From positions 1-5,942 of the forward strand of contig DABG01000001.1 of the NCBI GenBank assembly GCA_002103075.1: 5,942 nt of DNA, written 5' to 3'. Both the position numbers and the translations under genes were made by a program. Numbering within the stretch: the stretch's first letter is position 1; each line of letters starts with the position of its first letter. The DNA comes from Candidatus Gastranaerophilales bacterium HUM_9. GTDB taxonomy: Bacteria > Cyanobacteriota > Vampirovibrionia > Gastranaerophilales > Gastranaerophilaceae. The notes under the pieces were generated by a model. That model ran no database searches and was not told the origin of the DNA. It worked only from the letters and a program-made list of their open reading frames with translations. Shown piece after piece: positions 1-5,518 of the stretch.

Positions 1-75
1 CAAGCAATGATAAGAAACGGCGGAAGAAACGGCGTAATGCTTTCATTCGGCTTCAAGTGGCTGATTGGTAAGTAA
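1..75 (+). CDS. C-terminal end of an autotransporter-type outer-membrane beta-barrel protein (5' truncated by window edge)
   Basis: The frame is open from base 1 and ends at TAA (73-75), giving 24 residues that read QAMIRNGG...SFGFKWLIGK. All 24 residues are identical to the C-terminus of the minus-strand barrel gene at the other end of the window, which is the main support for calling this coding. The alternating pattern and the final SFGFKW strand match the last beta-strand of the autotransporter barrel domain (Pfam Autotransporter type), which sits in the outer membrane. The Arg-Asn-Gly-Gly-Arg-Asn-Gly stretch is encoded by two nearly identical 12-base units. The remainder of the gene, including passenger and signal peptide, lies outside the window. 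It converges on the U32 gene. The identity of the passenger cannot be told. Confidence 0.8.
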   Translation, partial: QAMIRNGGRNGVMLSFGFKWLIGK

Positions 76-86
76 ATGATTGTCAT

Positions 87-144
87 TCAGAGCGTGCTGT
101 AAGTATTTCTTTATTGCAAGCGTGGAATCCCTGCGAACAAAAAA
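87..144. repeat. Dispersed repeat unit, copy 1 (TCAGAGCGT...AATCCCTGCGAACAAAAAA)
   Basis: This unit starts TCAGAGCGT (87-95) and ends AATCCCTGCGAACAAAAAA (126-144). The same two end blocks recur at 207-242, but here they are about 22 bases further apart. It begins 11 bases after the stop codon of the left autotransporter fragment. The wording resembles the CATTCTGAGCG...GAATCCC type of dispersed intergenic repeat common in AT-rich bacterial genomes; that resemblance is from memory and was not searched. Confidence 0.6.
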
Positions 145-153
145 GGCTTTTTC

Positions 154-196
154 TGGATTACCACGTCGCTCACGTTGTTCACGACTCGTAATGACG
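154..196. repeat. 43-bp imperfect palindromic repeat (REP-like), family shared with 5418-5459
   Basis: It starts TGGATTAC and ends GTAATGACG. Inside, ATTAC (157-161) pairs with GTAAT (188-192) and GTCG (165-168) with CGAC (182-185), so it can fold into an interrupted stem. The element at 5418-5459 has almost the same outer sequence (TGGATTGC...GCAATAACG) and almost the same length but a different centre. This marks both as members of one palindromic repeat family. The element lies between two convergent genes, so it may also help end transcription. It encodes nothing convincing. Confidence 0.6.
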
Positions 197-199
197 TGT

Positions 200-230
200 A
201 AAAAACTCAGAGCGTAGCGAATAATCCCTG
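200..230 (-). terminator. Possible weak terminator after the U32 gene
   Basis: Read on the minus strand, CAGGG (230-226) can pair with CTCTG (212-208), including one G-U pair, over a 13-base loop. After a 2-base spacer comes a run of six T (205-200). It lies 13 bases beyond the U32 stop codon, between convergent genes. The stem is short and the loop large, so this is only a candidate. Confidence 0.3.
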
Positions 231-242
231 CGTACAAAAAAA
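207..242. repeat. Dispersed repeat unit, copy 2 (TCAGAGCGT...AATCCCTGCGTACAAAAAA)
   Basis: This is the second copy of the unit at 87-144. TCAGAGCGT (207-215) is followed after 7 bases by AATCCCTGCGTACAAAAAA (223-241), with one base different in the end block (TAC for AAC). It abuts the U32 stop codon directly. Together with copy 1 and the palindrome between them, it fills practically all of the 167-base gap between the left autotransporter fragment and the U32 gene. Confidence 0.6.
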
Positions 243-2018
243 TCATTTTTCAGGAGAAAGTATACACATCTCACAATGTTTACAGTCAAATTTCAAAGGA
301 TATTCAACCCCTTTTTCATCTACTAAAATCAAATTTCTCGGTGATTTGCCCATATCAAACGCATACTTCAAACAATGTTTTGTTCTCATCAATTCAACCT
401 GTCTATAAGGTACTTTCGATTCAAAAGAATGTTCGATTACCTCTGATGAACACTTTTTATAAAACTTTTCAGCTAAAGAATTATGAACATTTGCTCTATA
501 ATCAAGCTCCTCTTTTATAAACTTGGTATAATTTAAAGGTTTTTGAATTTCTCTTTTGTAATTTTTCAACCGTTCTATCATCAATTTATCAAACGCAATA
601 CGTCTATATTCATTAACTTTTGATACAGGAATAAACGGTAAATCAGATTTTATAGAAATTGAATCAATATAAAAATCAGATTCCCCAGTTTTTGAAAAAC
701 TCTTCTTAAAGTTTTCAATCATTTTCTCTTTATTATTTACAAGTTCTGTTTCTTCAATATTGATTAAAACAGAATTTTTATCTTCATCACAAATTGTTAT
801 AACTCCGTCGTTATAACTTATATCAACCCCAATCTGACGTTTTGCAATCGTTTTTAAAACAGTATCTTCAAATTTTCGATCAAGGTTTCTAAATACTTCA
901 ACCCCAACATTGATTGACTTATTCATCTTATTAGGGAAAATCTTATTCCCCTCAACGTTATTTACTATACAGCCAAATTCAGAATTTTTACCAAAACAAA
1001 GTCCATCTTGTTTATTTATAATGGTTTTTAAATTCTTTATCTCAAAATATCTATCAGTAATCTTTGAAATAGTACCAAGTTTTTCGCCCACAAATTTTGG
1101 AGTATCAAAATTAAAACATTTATTTCTATCCTCTAAAAAATAATGAGTATAACCTCTATTAAAGGATTTCTTTAAATCTGGCTCAAATCCTAAAACAACT
1201 TTACCGGAAGAAGTTTTTTCTGAAATCTTATCTAATTTCTGACGATAAAACCCGACAACATTTTTAACGTAAACTTCATCTTTTAATCGTCCTTCAATCT
1301 TAAACGATTTAACTCCAATATCAACCATTTTTTCAATAATATCAGAAGTATTAAAATCTTTTAAAGACAATAGATGTTTATCTGATGCAATAATATTACC
1401 CTTGTCATCAATCAAACTATATCTTTTTCTACAAGGTTGGGCACATTGCCCCTTATTTGCAGAGCGTCCACCAATAAACTGACTCAAATAGCATTGGCCA
1501 CTGTATGAAACACACAAAGCTCCATGTATAAAACATTCTAGCTCAATTTTAGGATACATCTTATGAATTTCTTCAATTTGTTTTAATGATAATTCCCTTG
1601 CAAGCACAACCCTTGGTAAACACATTTTTGAGAAAAATCCAACCTTATCAACCGATCTATTATCACACTGTGTACTGATATGTAACGGAATTGGTGGTAA
1701 TTCACCATTTATAAACATTTCTAGGATAGCCATATCTTGAATAATTAGGGCATCAACACCTATCTCATAAAGTTTTTTAATAAGCTTTTTTACATCATTT
1801 ATTTCATTATCAGAAATAATCGTATTAACAGTTACAAAAACTTTTACATAAAACTTATGAGCATAATTAACGAGTTCTTTAATATCTTCTATAGAATTAG
1901 ATGCATTTTGTCTAGCACCAAAAGAAACTGAACCTATATAAACAGCATCGGCTCCGCAATCTATAGCTTGCTTTGCAATATCTATATTTTTTGCTGGAGC
2001 CAATAACTCTGTTTTCAT
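243..2018 (-). CDS. Peptidase U32 family protein, probable Fe-S RNA hydroxylation enzyme (RlhA/TrhP-like)
   Basis: The 591-residue protein opens with ELLAPAKN and GADAVYIG (about 4-29), the TIM-barrel start typical of family U32. The U32 signature is at about 161-179 (ECFIHGALC...GQCYLS), followed by GGRSANKGQCAQPCRKRY. C169, C176, C192 and C196 are the likely Fe-S ligands; C162 is an extra cysteine. The SFKIEGRLKD motif is at about 238-247. The region after about residue 300 is a less conserved extension, and the C-terminus carries CKHCEMC (579-585). Characterised U32 members (RlhA and TrhP in E. coli) make 5-hydroxycytidine in 23S rRNA or 5-hydroxyuridine in tRNA, and UbiU/UbiV act in ubiquinone synthesis. 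Protease activity is doubtful for most of the family. The length is closer to RlhA than to the shorter TrhP, but the exact substrate cannot be read from sequence. The ATG has AGAGGA upstream, and the gene lies 20 bases after secF, so it is probably cotranscribed. Confidence 0.88.
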   Translation of the reverse strand: MKTELLAPAKNIDIAKQAIDCGADAVYIGSVSFGARQNASNSIEDIKELVNYAHKFYVKVFVTVNTIISDNEINDVKKLIKKLYEIGVDALIIQDMAILEMFINGELPPIPLHISTQCDNRSVDKVGFFSKMCLPRVVLARELSLKQIEEIHKMYPKIELECFIHGALCVSYSGQCYLSQFIGGRSANKGQCAQPCRKRYSLIDDKGNIIASDKHLLSLKDFNTSDIIEKMVDIGVKSFKIEGRLKDEVYVKNVVGFYRQKLDKISEKTSSGKVVLGFEPDLKKSFNRGYTHYFLEDRNKCFNFDTPKFVGEKLGTISKITDRYFEIKNLKTIINKQDGLCFGKNSEFGCIVNNVEGNKIFPNKMNKSINVGVEVFRNLDRKFEDTVLKTIAKRQIGVDISYNDGVITICDEDKNSVLINIEETELVNNKEKMIENFKKSFSKTGESDFYIDSISIKSDLPFIPVSKVNEYRRIAFDKLMIERLKNYKREIQKPLNYTKFIKEELDYRANVHNSLAEKFYKKCSSEVIEHSFESKVPYRQVELMRTKHCLKYAFDMGKSPRNLILVDEKGVEYPLKFDCKHCEMCILSPEK

Positions 2019-2022
2019 ATTT

Positions 2023-2028
2023 TCCTCT
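2023..2028 (-). promoter_or_regulatory. Ribosome-binding site of the U32 gene
   Basis: AGAGGA on the minus strand, 4 bases before the ATG at 2018. It lies inside the 20-base secF/U32 gap and supports both the chosen start and separate initiation within the operon. Confidence 0.65.
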
Positions 2029-2038
2029 ACTTACTAAA

Positions 2039-2995
2039 TTACTTTGTAGTTGTAGTTTTTAATCCTGCACGTTTCTTTTCTTCCCAGATATCAACAAGAA
2101 CAGTACAGAAGAAGATACTTGAATATGTACCGACTGCGATACCTAAAATCATTGCTAATACGAAGTTTTTAGTAGTAACACCACCGAAGAAATATAGTGC
2201 AAACAATGTTATCAAAGTAGTAAGTGAAGTATTGATACTTCTTGCTAAAGTTTGATTAACACTGAAATTTACAATTTCGCCAAATGACATTTTCTTTGCA
2301 TAGTATCTCAAGTTTTCACGAACACGGTCGAATACAACAATTGTATCGTGAACAGAGAAACCTATAACCGTCAAAATAGCGGTTACAAACAGTGCATCAA
2401 TTTCAACCCCAAATAACAAGCCTAAGATTGAGAAAATACCACATACAATAATAACGTCGTGAACCAAACCTAAGATAGCAGCAAGTGCATAGTCAAACTG
2501 GAATCTTATTGTCAAGTAGCAAATAATACCCAATAACGCCAATGTTAAAGCTATTAAAGAGTTTGCGAATAATTCTTTACCCAAAGTAGGACCAACTGAT
2601 GCAATCTGATCTAAGTCAGAATTTTTGAACTCAGATTGAACTGTTTTGGTGATTTTTTTACTTAAATCAGAATCACTACCGATAAATTGTGTTCTAATAG
2701 AAATCAAACCTTTGATTGCAGATTTTTGGTTGTTATTAACATCAATAACCTGAATTTCAGGGTTATTAATGCCTTCTTCTGTTAATTTTGTTCTTAATTC
2801 ACCTATTTTTTTAGGTGTTATATTGTTTTCTCTTACACCATATTGAAGAATTGTACCACCAGTATAGTCAATACCAACTTTCAATGGAGAATGAGAAACT
2901 ACTGATGAATATATCATAGCACCCAAGCAAGGTATAAGCATAGCTGCTGAGATACATAAACATAATATTCTATATTTAACTATATTTAATTTCAT
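2039..2995 (-). CDS. secF: Protein translocase subunit SecF
   Basis: This 318-residue inner-membrane protein is the partner of SecD. The SecDF complex uses proton flow to pull preproteins through SecYEG on the outer face of the membrane. TM1 is at about 8-31, followed by the family motif GIDYTGGT (41-48). A periplasmic domain of about 110 residues leads to SVGPTLGKEL (133-142). Five more membrane segments lie at about 143-162, 168-190, 198-221, 256-270 and 277-300. The TM4 motif IGFSVHDTIVVFDRVREN (211-228) contains D217, which corresponds to the conserved proton-pathway aspartate. The NQTLARSINTSLTTL stretch (247-261) is also typical. Length is normal for a stand-alone SecF. It starts 24 bases after the secD stop, and no yajC is seen in the window. 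The call is secure. Confidence 0.97.
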   Translation of the reverse strand: MKLNIVKYRILCLCISAAMLIPCLGAMIYSSVVSHSPLKVGIDYTGGTILQYGVRENNITPKKIGELRTKLTEEGINNPEIQVIDVNNNQKSAIKGLISIRTQFIGSDSDLSKKITKTVQSEFKNSDLDQIASVGPTLGKELFANSLIALTLALLGIICYLTIRFQFDYALAAILGLVHDVIIVCGIFSILGLLFGVEIDALFVTAILTVIGFSVHDTIVVFDRVRENLRYYAKKMSFGEIVNFSVNQTLARSINTSLTTLITLFALYFFGGVTTKNFVLAMILGIAVGTYSSIFFCTVLVDIWEEKKRAGLKTTTTK

Positions 2996-3003
2996 AATAA
3001 TTA

Positions 3004-3008
3004 CCCTT
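3004..3008 (-). promoter_or_regulatory. Ribosome-binding site of secF
   Basis: AAGGG on the minus strand, 8 bases before the secF ATG, inside the 24-base secD/secF gap. It supports the start at 2995. Confidence 0.65.
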
Positions 3009-3019
3009 ATCTAAATTTA

Positions 3020-4333
3020 TTAATCTAATACACCGAATTTTGCATTTTCTTTCTTTGACTCAGTCGCTTGATAAGCTGTGCCAATTTCGTTTTGGCTAAG
3101 ACCAAACAACCAAGGTTTTGTCAATGTGCTTGTACCAAATATCAATAACATAAAGTTCTTTGTTACTGTAATTGCTGAGAACATTGAAACTACAACCCCT
3201 AGAGCAAGTGTAAGAGCAAATCCTTTTACAATATCAGTACCTTTCCAATACAAGATTGCACAAGTAATAATTGTTGTCATATTAGAGTCAAAGATACTTG
3301 TAAATGCTCTATCAAACCCAGATGTAATAGCTGTGTAAAGCGTTCTACCAGCTCTTAATTCTTCTTTAGTTCTTTCAAAGATAAGAATGTTAGCATCAAC
3401 CGCCATACCTACACTTAAGATAAAGCCTGCAATACCAGCCAATGTAAGAGTTACACCGATTGTTTTGAATAATGCAAACAAAATAATTGCATAAATACAT
3501 AAAGCAGCATCTGCAACCAACCCAGGCAATCTATAGTAACCTACCATAAATAGCATTACCAAACCTAGACCTATGATACCAGCAAATTCTGATTTTTTGA
3601 TACTATCACTACCAAGAGTAGGACCAACTGTGTTTTCTTGAATGATTTTAGCAGGAACAGGTAACGCACCAGCGTTTAATAAATCAACCATTTCTTTTGC
3701 TTGTTTAGATGAAAAACCACCGTTTTCACCTCCGCCAGAGATTTGTGCTCTACCTTCTAAGATAGGTTCTTGGATAACAGGTGCTGATTGAAGTTCACCG
3801 TTAAAGAAAATAGCCATTTGTTGATGTACTAATTGTTGAGTTAGATCAGCGAATTTTTTAGTACCCGTAGCATTGAATACTAAATCAACAACCCATTGAC
3901 CAGTTTGTGAACTACCAACAGATGCTGATGCTAAATCTTTACCAGTCAAACCTGTAGAAACCCATTGAGGAGTTTGACCATCTTTTGCGATATTTTTCTT
4001 AAACTCAAGCTCAGCTGTATCACCTAACATCTTTTTAGCTTGATCTAAATCTTTTACGTTCGGTATTTCTACAATAAGTCTATCTGTGCCGACTTTTGAA
4101 ACGTGAGTTTCAGCAACACCTAATGCATTAACCCTCTTTTTGATTGCAAAAATCAAACTATCCATCATTTCAGGTTTGATTTCAGCAATTGTTTCTGTTT
4201 TTTGTGCTTGTAGTTCAAGACGTGAACCACCTACTAAATCAAGCCCAAGGCTTGTTGGTTTTGAAAAAAGAATACAAATTGATGCAATTAATATTGCGAC
4301 AATTCCCCAAAACATTATAATTCTGTTTTTCAT
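3020..4333 (-). CDS. secD: Protein translocase subunit SecD
   Basis: This 437-residue inner-membrane protein forms the SecDF export motor with the neighbouring SecF. TM1 is at about 5-23, then comes the signature LGLDLVGGSRLEL (29-41). The periplasmic P1 region runs to about residue 235 and includes RVNALGVAE (67-75), GTDRLIVEIPNV (82-93), LGDTAELEF (103-111) and FFNGELQSAPVI (176-187). NTVGPTLG (234-241) precedes the membrane part, with segments at about 249-267, 271-290, 293-318, 350-363 and 370-399. The TM4 motif AGFILSVGMAVDANILIFER (302-321) carries D313, the conserved aspartate of the proton path. It is much shorter than E. coli SecD (about 615 residues) and resembles the compact form of cyanobacteria and Gram-positives. 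It is the first gene of the secD-secF-U32 run and reads as intact. Confidence 0.97.
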   Translation of the reverse strand: MKNRIIMFWGIVAILIASICILFSKPTSLGLDLVGGSRLELQAQKTETIAEIKPEMMDSLIFAIKKRVNALGVAETHVSKVGTDRLIVEIPNVKDLDQAKKMLGDTAELEFKKNIAKDGQTPQWVSTGLTGKDLASASVGSSQTGQWVVDLVFNATGTKKFADLTQQLVHQQMAIFFNGELQSAPVIQEPILEGRAQISGGGENGGFSSKQAKEMVDLLNAGALPVPAKIIQENTVGPTLGSDSIKKSEFAGIIGLGLVMLFMVGYYRLPGLVADAALCIYAIILFALFKTIGVTLTLAGIAGFILSVGMAVDANILIFERTKEELRAGRTLYTAITSGFDRAFTSIFDSNMTTIITCAILYWKGTDIVKGFALTLALGVVVSMFSAITVTKNFMLLIFGTSTLTKPWLFGLSQNEIGTAYQATESKKENAKFGVLD

Positions 4334-4344
4334 GAACTCTTTTA

Positions 4345-4350
4345 CTCCTT
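4345..4350 (-). promoter_or_regulatory. Ribosome-binding site of secD
   Basis: A perfect AAGGAG on the minus strand, 11 bases before the secD ATG. The spacing is on the long side. No other in-frame start lies nearer to it, and the first residues (MKNRIIMFWG) give a good first membrane segment. Confidence 0.6.
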
Positions 4351-4381
4351 ATATTAATTATGACTTTTCTTTTTTATCTTT

Positions 4382-4392
4382 TTAAACCAAAC
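4382..4392 (-). promoter_or_regulatory. Shared upstream motif GTTTGGTTTAA before secD
   Basis: GTTTGGTTTAA lies 48 bases upstream of the secD ATG and occurs again, identical, 39 bases upstream of the dapA ATG (5350-5360). Both are on the minus strand in leader regions. It may be part of a promoter or an operator, or coincidence in AT-rich DNA. No convincing -35/-10 pair can be placed for secD: TTGATT (4396-4401) has only a GATAAA-like -10 at a 19-base spacing. Confidence 0.3.
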
Positions 4393-4402
4393 TTATAAAT
4401 CA

Positions 4403-4439
4403 AATTCAATAATACAACTAGGCTAGTTATTATTGAATT
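4403..4439 (-). terminator. Hairpin over the dapA stop codon, probable terminator
   Basis: AATTCAATAATA (4403-4414) is perfectly complementary to TATTATTGAATT (4428-4439). The stem continues with ACTAG against CTAGT after a 2-base bulge (4415-4416), closing on a very small loop. On the minus strand the hairpin begins in the last dapA codons, contains the TAG stop, and is followed by a T-rich stretch (TTTGATTTAT). The stem is AT-rich and the T run interrupted, so termination may be partial and allow some read-through into secD. It is too regular to be chance. Confidence 0.55.
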
Positions 4440-5310
4440 CATCTATAACTTTAAACAAACTTTCTTTTTCGTTGCTGTCTAAACAAACTAATGGTTTACG
4501 AACATATTCTTCAATAATTCCTTGATGAGCTAATGCTGCTTTTACTGGTACTGGATTAGGTGCCATAAACAACTTTTTCATCACAGGATAAAGTTTATAG
4601 TGCATATTCATAGCTGATGTAACATCACCTGTCTTAAAGTTTCTAATCATTGACTTAATTTCGTTGCCAAACAAATGAGATGCAACAGATATAACTCCTT
4701 GAGCACCAACTGACAACATAGGCAAAGTTAAACTATCATCACCACTATAAATAGCAACTGATTTTGGTAATTCTCTTTTTAATTCTGTAACAACATCTAT
4801 ATCACCAAAACTTTGTTTTATTGCAACAATATTTTCATATTTTTCTGTCAAATATTTTGCTGTTTCCACAGACATTGAAATTCCTGTTCTTGATGGAATA
4901 TTATATAAAATAACGGGGATTTTAACTGCTTCTGCTACAGCTGAGAAGTGTGCAATGATACCCTTTTGAGATGGCTTGTTATAATAAGGGACAACAGATA
5001 AAATGCCGTCAGCACCTTCATGTTCTGCTTTTTTAGACATCATAACTGCTGTATCAGTACAATTTGAACCTGTACCCATAATTACTTTTTTTGTATTTCT
5101 AGAGGCACGTTTTACACTATTTAAGATTTCTAATTCTTCATCATACACAAGCGTTGGAGATTCACCAGTTGTACCTGTCACAATGATTGAGTCTGAACCG
5201 TTTTGAAAAAGTCTATCAGCAAGACTTTCAACTTTTGAATAATCAACACTTCCTTTTGAATCAAAAGGCGTAACCATAGCTGTAATAACATCCCCAAAAT
5301 CAAATCTCAT
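4423..5310 (-). CDS. dapA: 4-hydroxy-tetrahydrodipicolinate synthase (DapA)
   Basis: This cytosolic Schiff-base aldolase condenses pyruvate with L-aspartate-4-semialdehyde, the first committed step to diaminopimelate and lysine. At 295 residues it matches the usual length of about 292. The TIM barrel shows VTPF (13-16), GTTGESPTL (46-54) with T47/T48, VPYYNKP (107-113), the catalytic tyrosine in LYNIPSRTG (Y136, with R141 for the substrate carboxylate), and the Schiff-base lysine K165 in VAIKQSFGD. YSGDD (188-192), GVISVASH (205-212) and NPVPVKAAL (252-260) follow as expected. The YNIPSRTG and GTTGES sequences favour DapA over the related N-acetylneuraminate lyase or KDG aldolase. The ATG is preceded by AAGGGG, and its own promoter is likely. 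The last codons and stop lie inside a hairpin. The nearest genes are secD, 89 bases downstream, and an autotransporter 208 bases upstream, so it is not in a lysine operon here. Confidence 0.96.
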   Translation of the reverse strand: MRFDFGDVITAMVTPFDSKGSVDYSKVESLADRLFQNGSDSIIVTGTTGESPTLVYDEELEILNSVKRASRNTKKVIMGTGSNCTDTAVMMSKKAEHEGADGILSVVPYYNKPSQKGIIAHFSAVAEAVKIPVILYNIPSRTGISMSVETAKYLTEKYENIVAIKQSFGDIDVVTELKRELPKSVAIYSGDDSLTLPMLSVGAQGVISVASHLFGNEIKSMIRNFKTGDVTSAMNMHYKLYPVMKKLFMAPNPVPVKAALAHQGIIEEYVRKPLVCLDSNEKESLFKVIDEFNNN

Positions 5311-5317
5311 ATAAAGA

Positions 5318-5323
5318 CCCCTT
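5318..5323 (-). promoter_or_regulatory. Ribosome-binding site of dapA
   Basis: AAGGGG (within GGGAAGGGG) on the minus strand, 7 bases before the dapA ATG. This fixes the start at 5310. Confidence 0.65.
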
Positions 5324-5340
5324 CCCTATTTTAGAATTCT

Positions 5341-5368
5341 ATAATAATCTTAAACCAAACATAACCAA
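5341..5368 (-). promoter_or_regulatory. Candidate dapA promoter
   Basis: On the minus strand, TTGGTT (5368-5363) stands 16 bases before TATTAT (5346-5341). This is a fair sigma-70-type -35/-10 pair that would start RNA about 24 bases before the dapA ATG. The spacer contains the GTTTGGTTTAA word (5360-5350) also found upstream of secD. In AT-rich DNA such pairs arise easily, so this is a candidate. I saw no riboswitch-like lysine leader; the leader is too short for one. Confidence 0.45.
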
Positions 5369-5417
5369 AACACAATTTTGATTAAGAATATTAACATTTA
5401 GAATCAATTTTGGGTTA

Positions 5418-5459
5418 TGGATTGCGAAGCTCAAACTATGTTTGAGCTTCGCAATAACG
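5418..5459. repeat. 42-bp palindromic repeat (REP-like) with a perfect 16-bp stem
   Basis: ATTGCGAAGCTCAAAC (5421-5436) is the exact reverse complement of 5440-5455, with a 3-base TAT loop. The outer sequence TGGATTGC...GCAATAACG matches the termini of the element at 154-196. It lies between the right-hand autotransporter gene and the dapA promoter. It may stop or stabilise the autotransporter transcript (minus strand), but no T run follows, so it is not a standard intrinsic terminator. Confidence 0.75.
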
Positions 5460-5477
5460 GGTACTATGTTCTTAGAG

Positions 5478-5498
5478 GTCCTGAAATGAATTCAGGAC
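5478..5498. repeat. Small perfect palindrome GTCCTGAA...TTCAGGAC
   Basis: An 8-bp perfect stem with a 5-base ATGAA loop, 20 bases beyond the stop codon of the right-hand autotransporter. The sequence resembles the CCTGAA...TTCAGG dispersed repeats known from many bacterial genomes (recollection, not searched). It could contribute to ending the autotransporter transcript. No T run follows on the minus strand. Confidence 0.55.
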
Positions 5499-5518
5499 GA
5501 CTGTTAGGTGGTTAGTGT

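Noticed and set aside
76..242. CRISPR array, because of repeated words in the gap
   Set aside because: Only two copies exist, with unequal spacing and no equal-length unique spacers, and no cas genes are nearby. The pattern fits dispersed palindromic repeats.
43..246. Minus-strand open frame of 67 codons whose ATG overlaps the U32 stop as ATGA, looking like a coupled small gene
   Set aside because: Nearly all of it is made of the dispersed repeats at 87-242, and its end runs antisense into the autotransporter 3' end. There is no Shine-Dalgarno sequence before the ATG, and the protein shows no recognisable character. Repeat-derived open frames of this kind are common artefacts.
910..1143. Plus-strand open frame of 77 codons inside the U32 gene
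   Set aside because: It is a shadow of the AT-rich complementary strand of a clear coding gene and is rich in F, L, I and S as expected for antisense.
3078..3338. Plus-strand open frame of 86 codons within secD
   Set aside because: It lies opposite the well-conserved C-terminal membrane part of SecD and has no family likeness or ribosome-binding site of note.
4140..4385. Plus-strand open frame of 81 codons opposite the secD start and leader
   Set aside because: It is antisense to the secD 5' end, and its hydrophobic composition mirrors the SecD first membrane segment.
5003..5206. Plus-strand open frame of 67 codons within dapA
   Set aside because: It lies opposite the conserved DapA active-site region and is an evident shadow.
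5311..5518. Lysine riboswitch or other structured leader before dapA
   Set aside because: The candidate promoter leaves a leader of only about 24 bases. The palindromes farther upstream lie before the promoter and match dispersed repeats, not the L-box.
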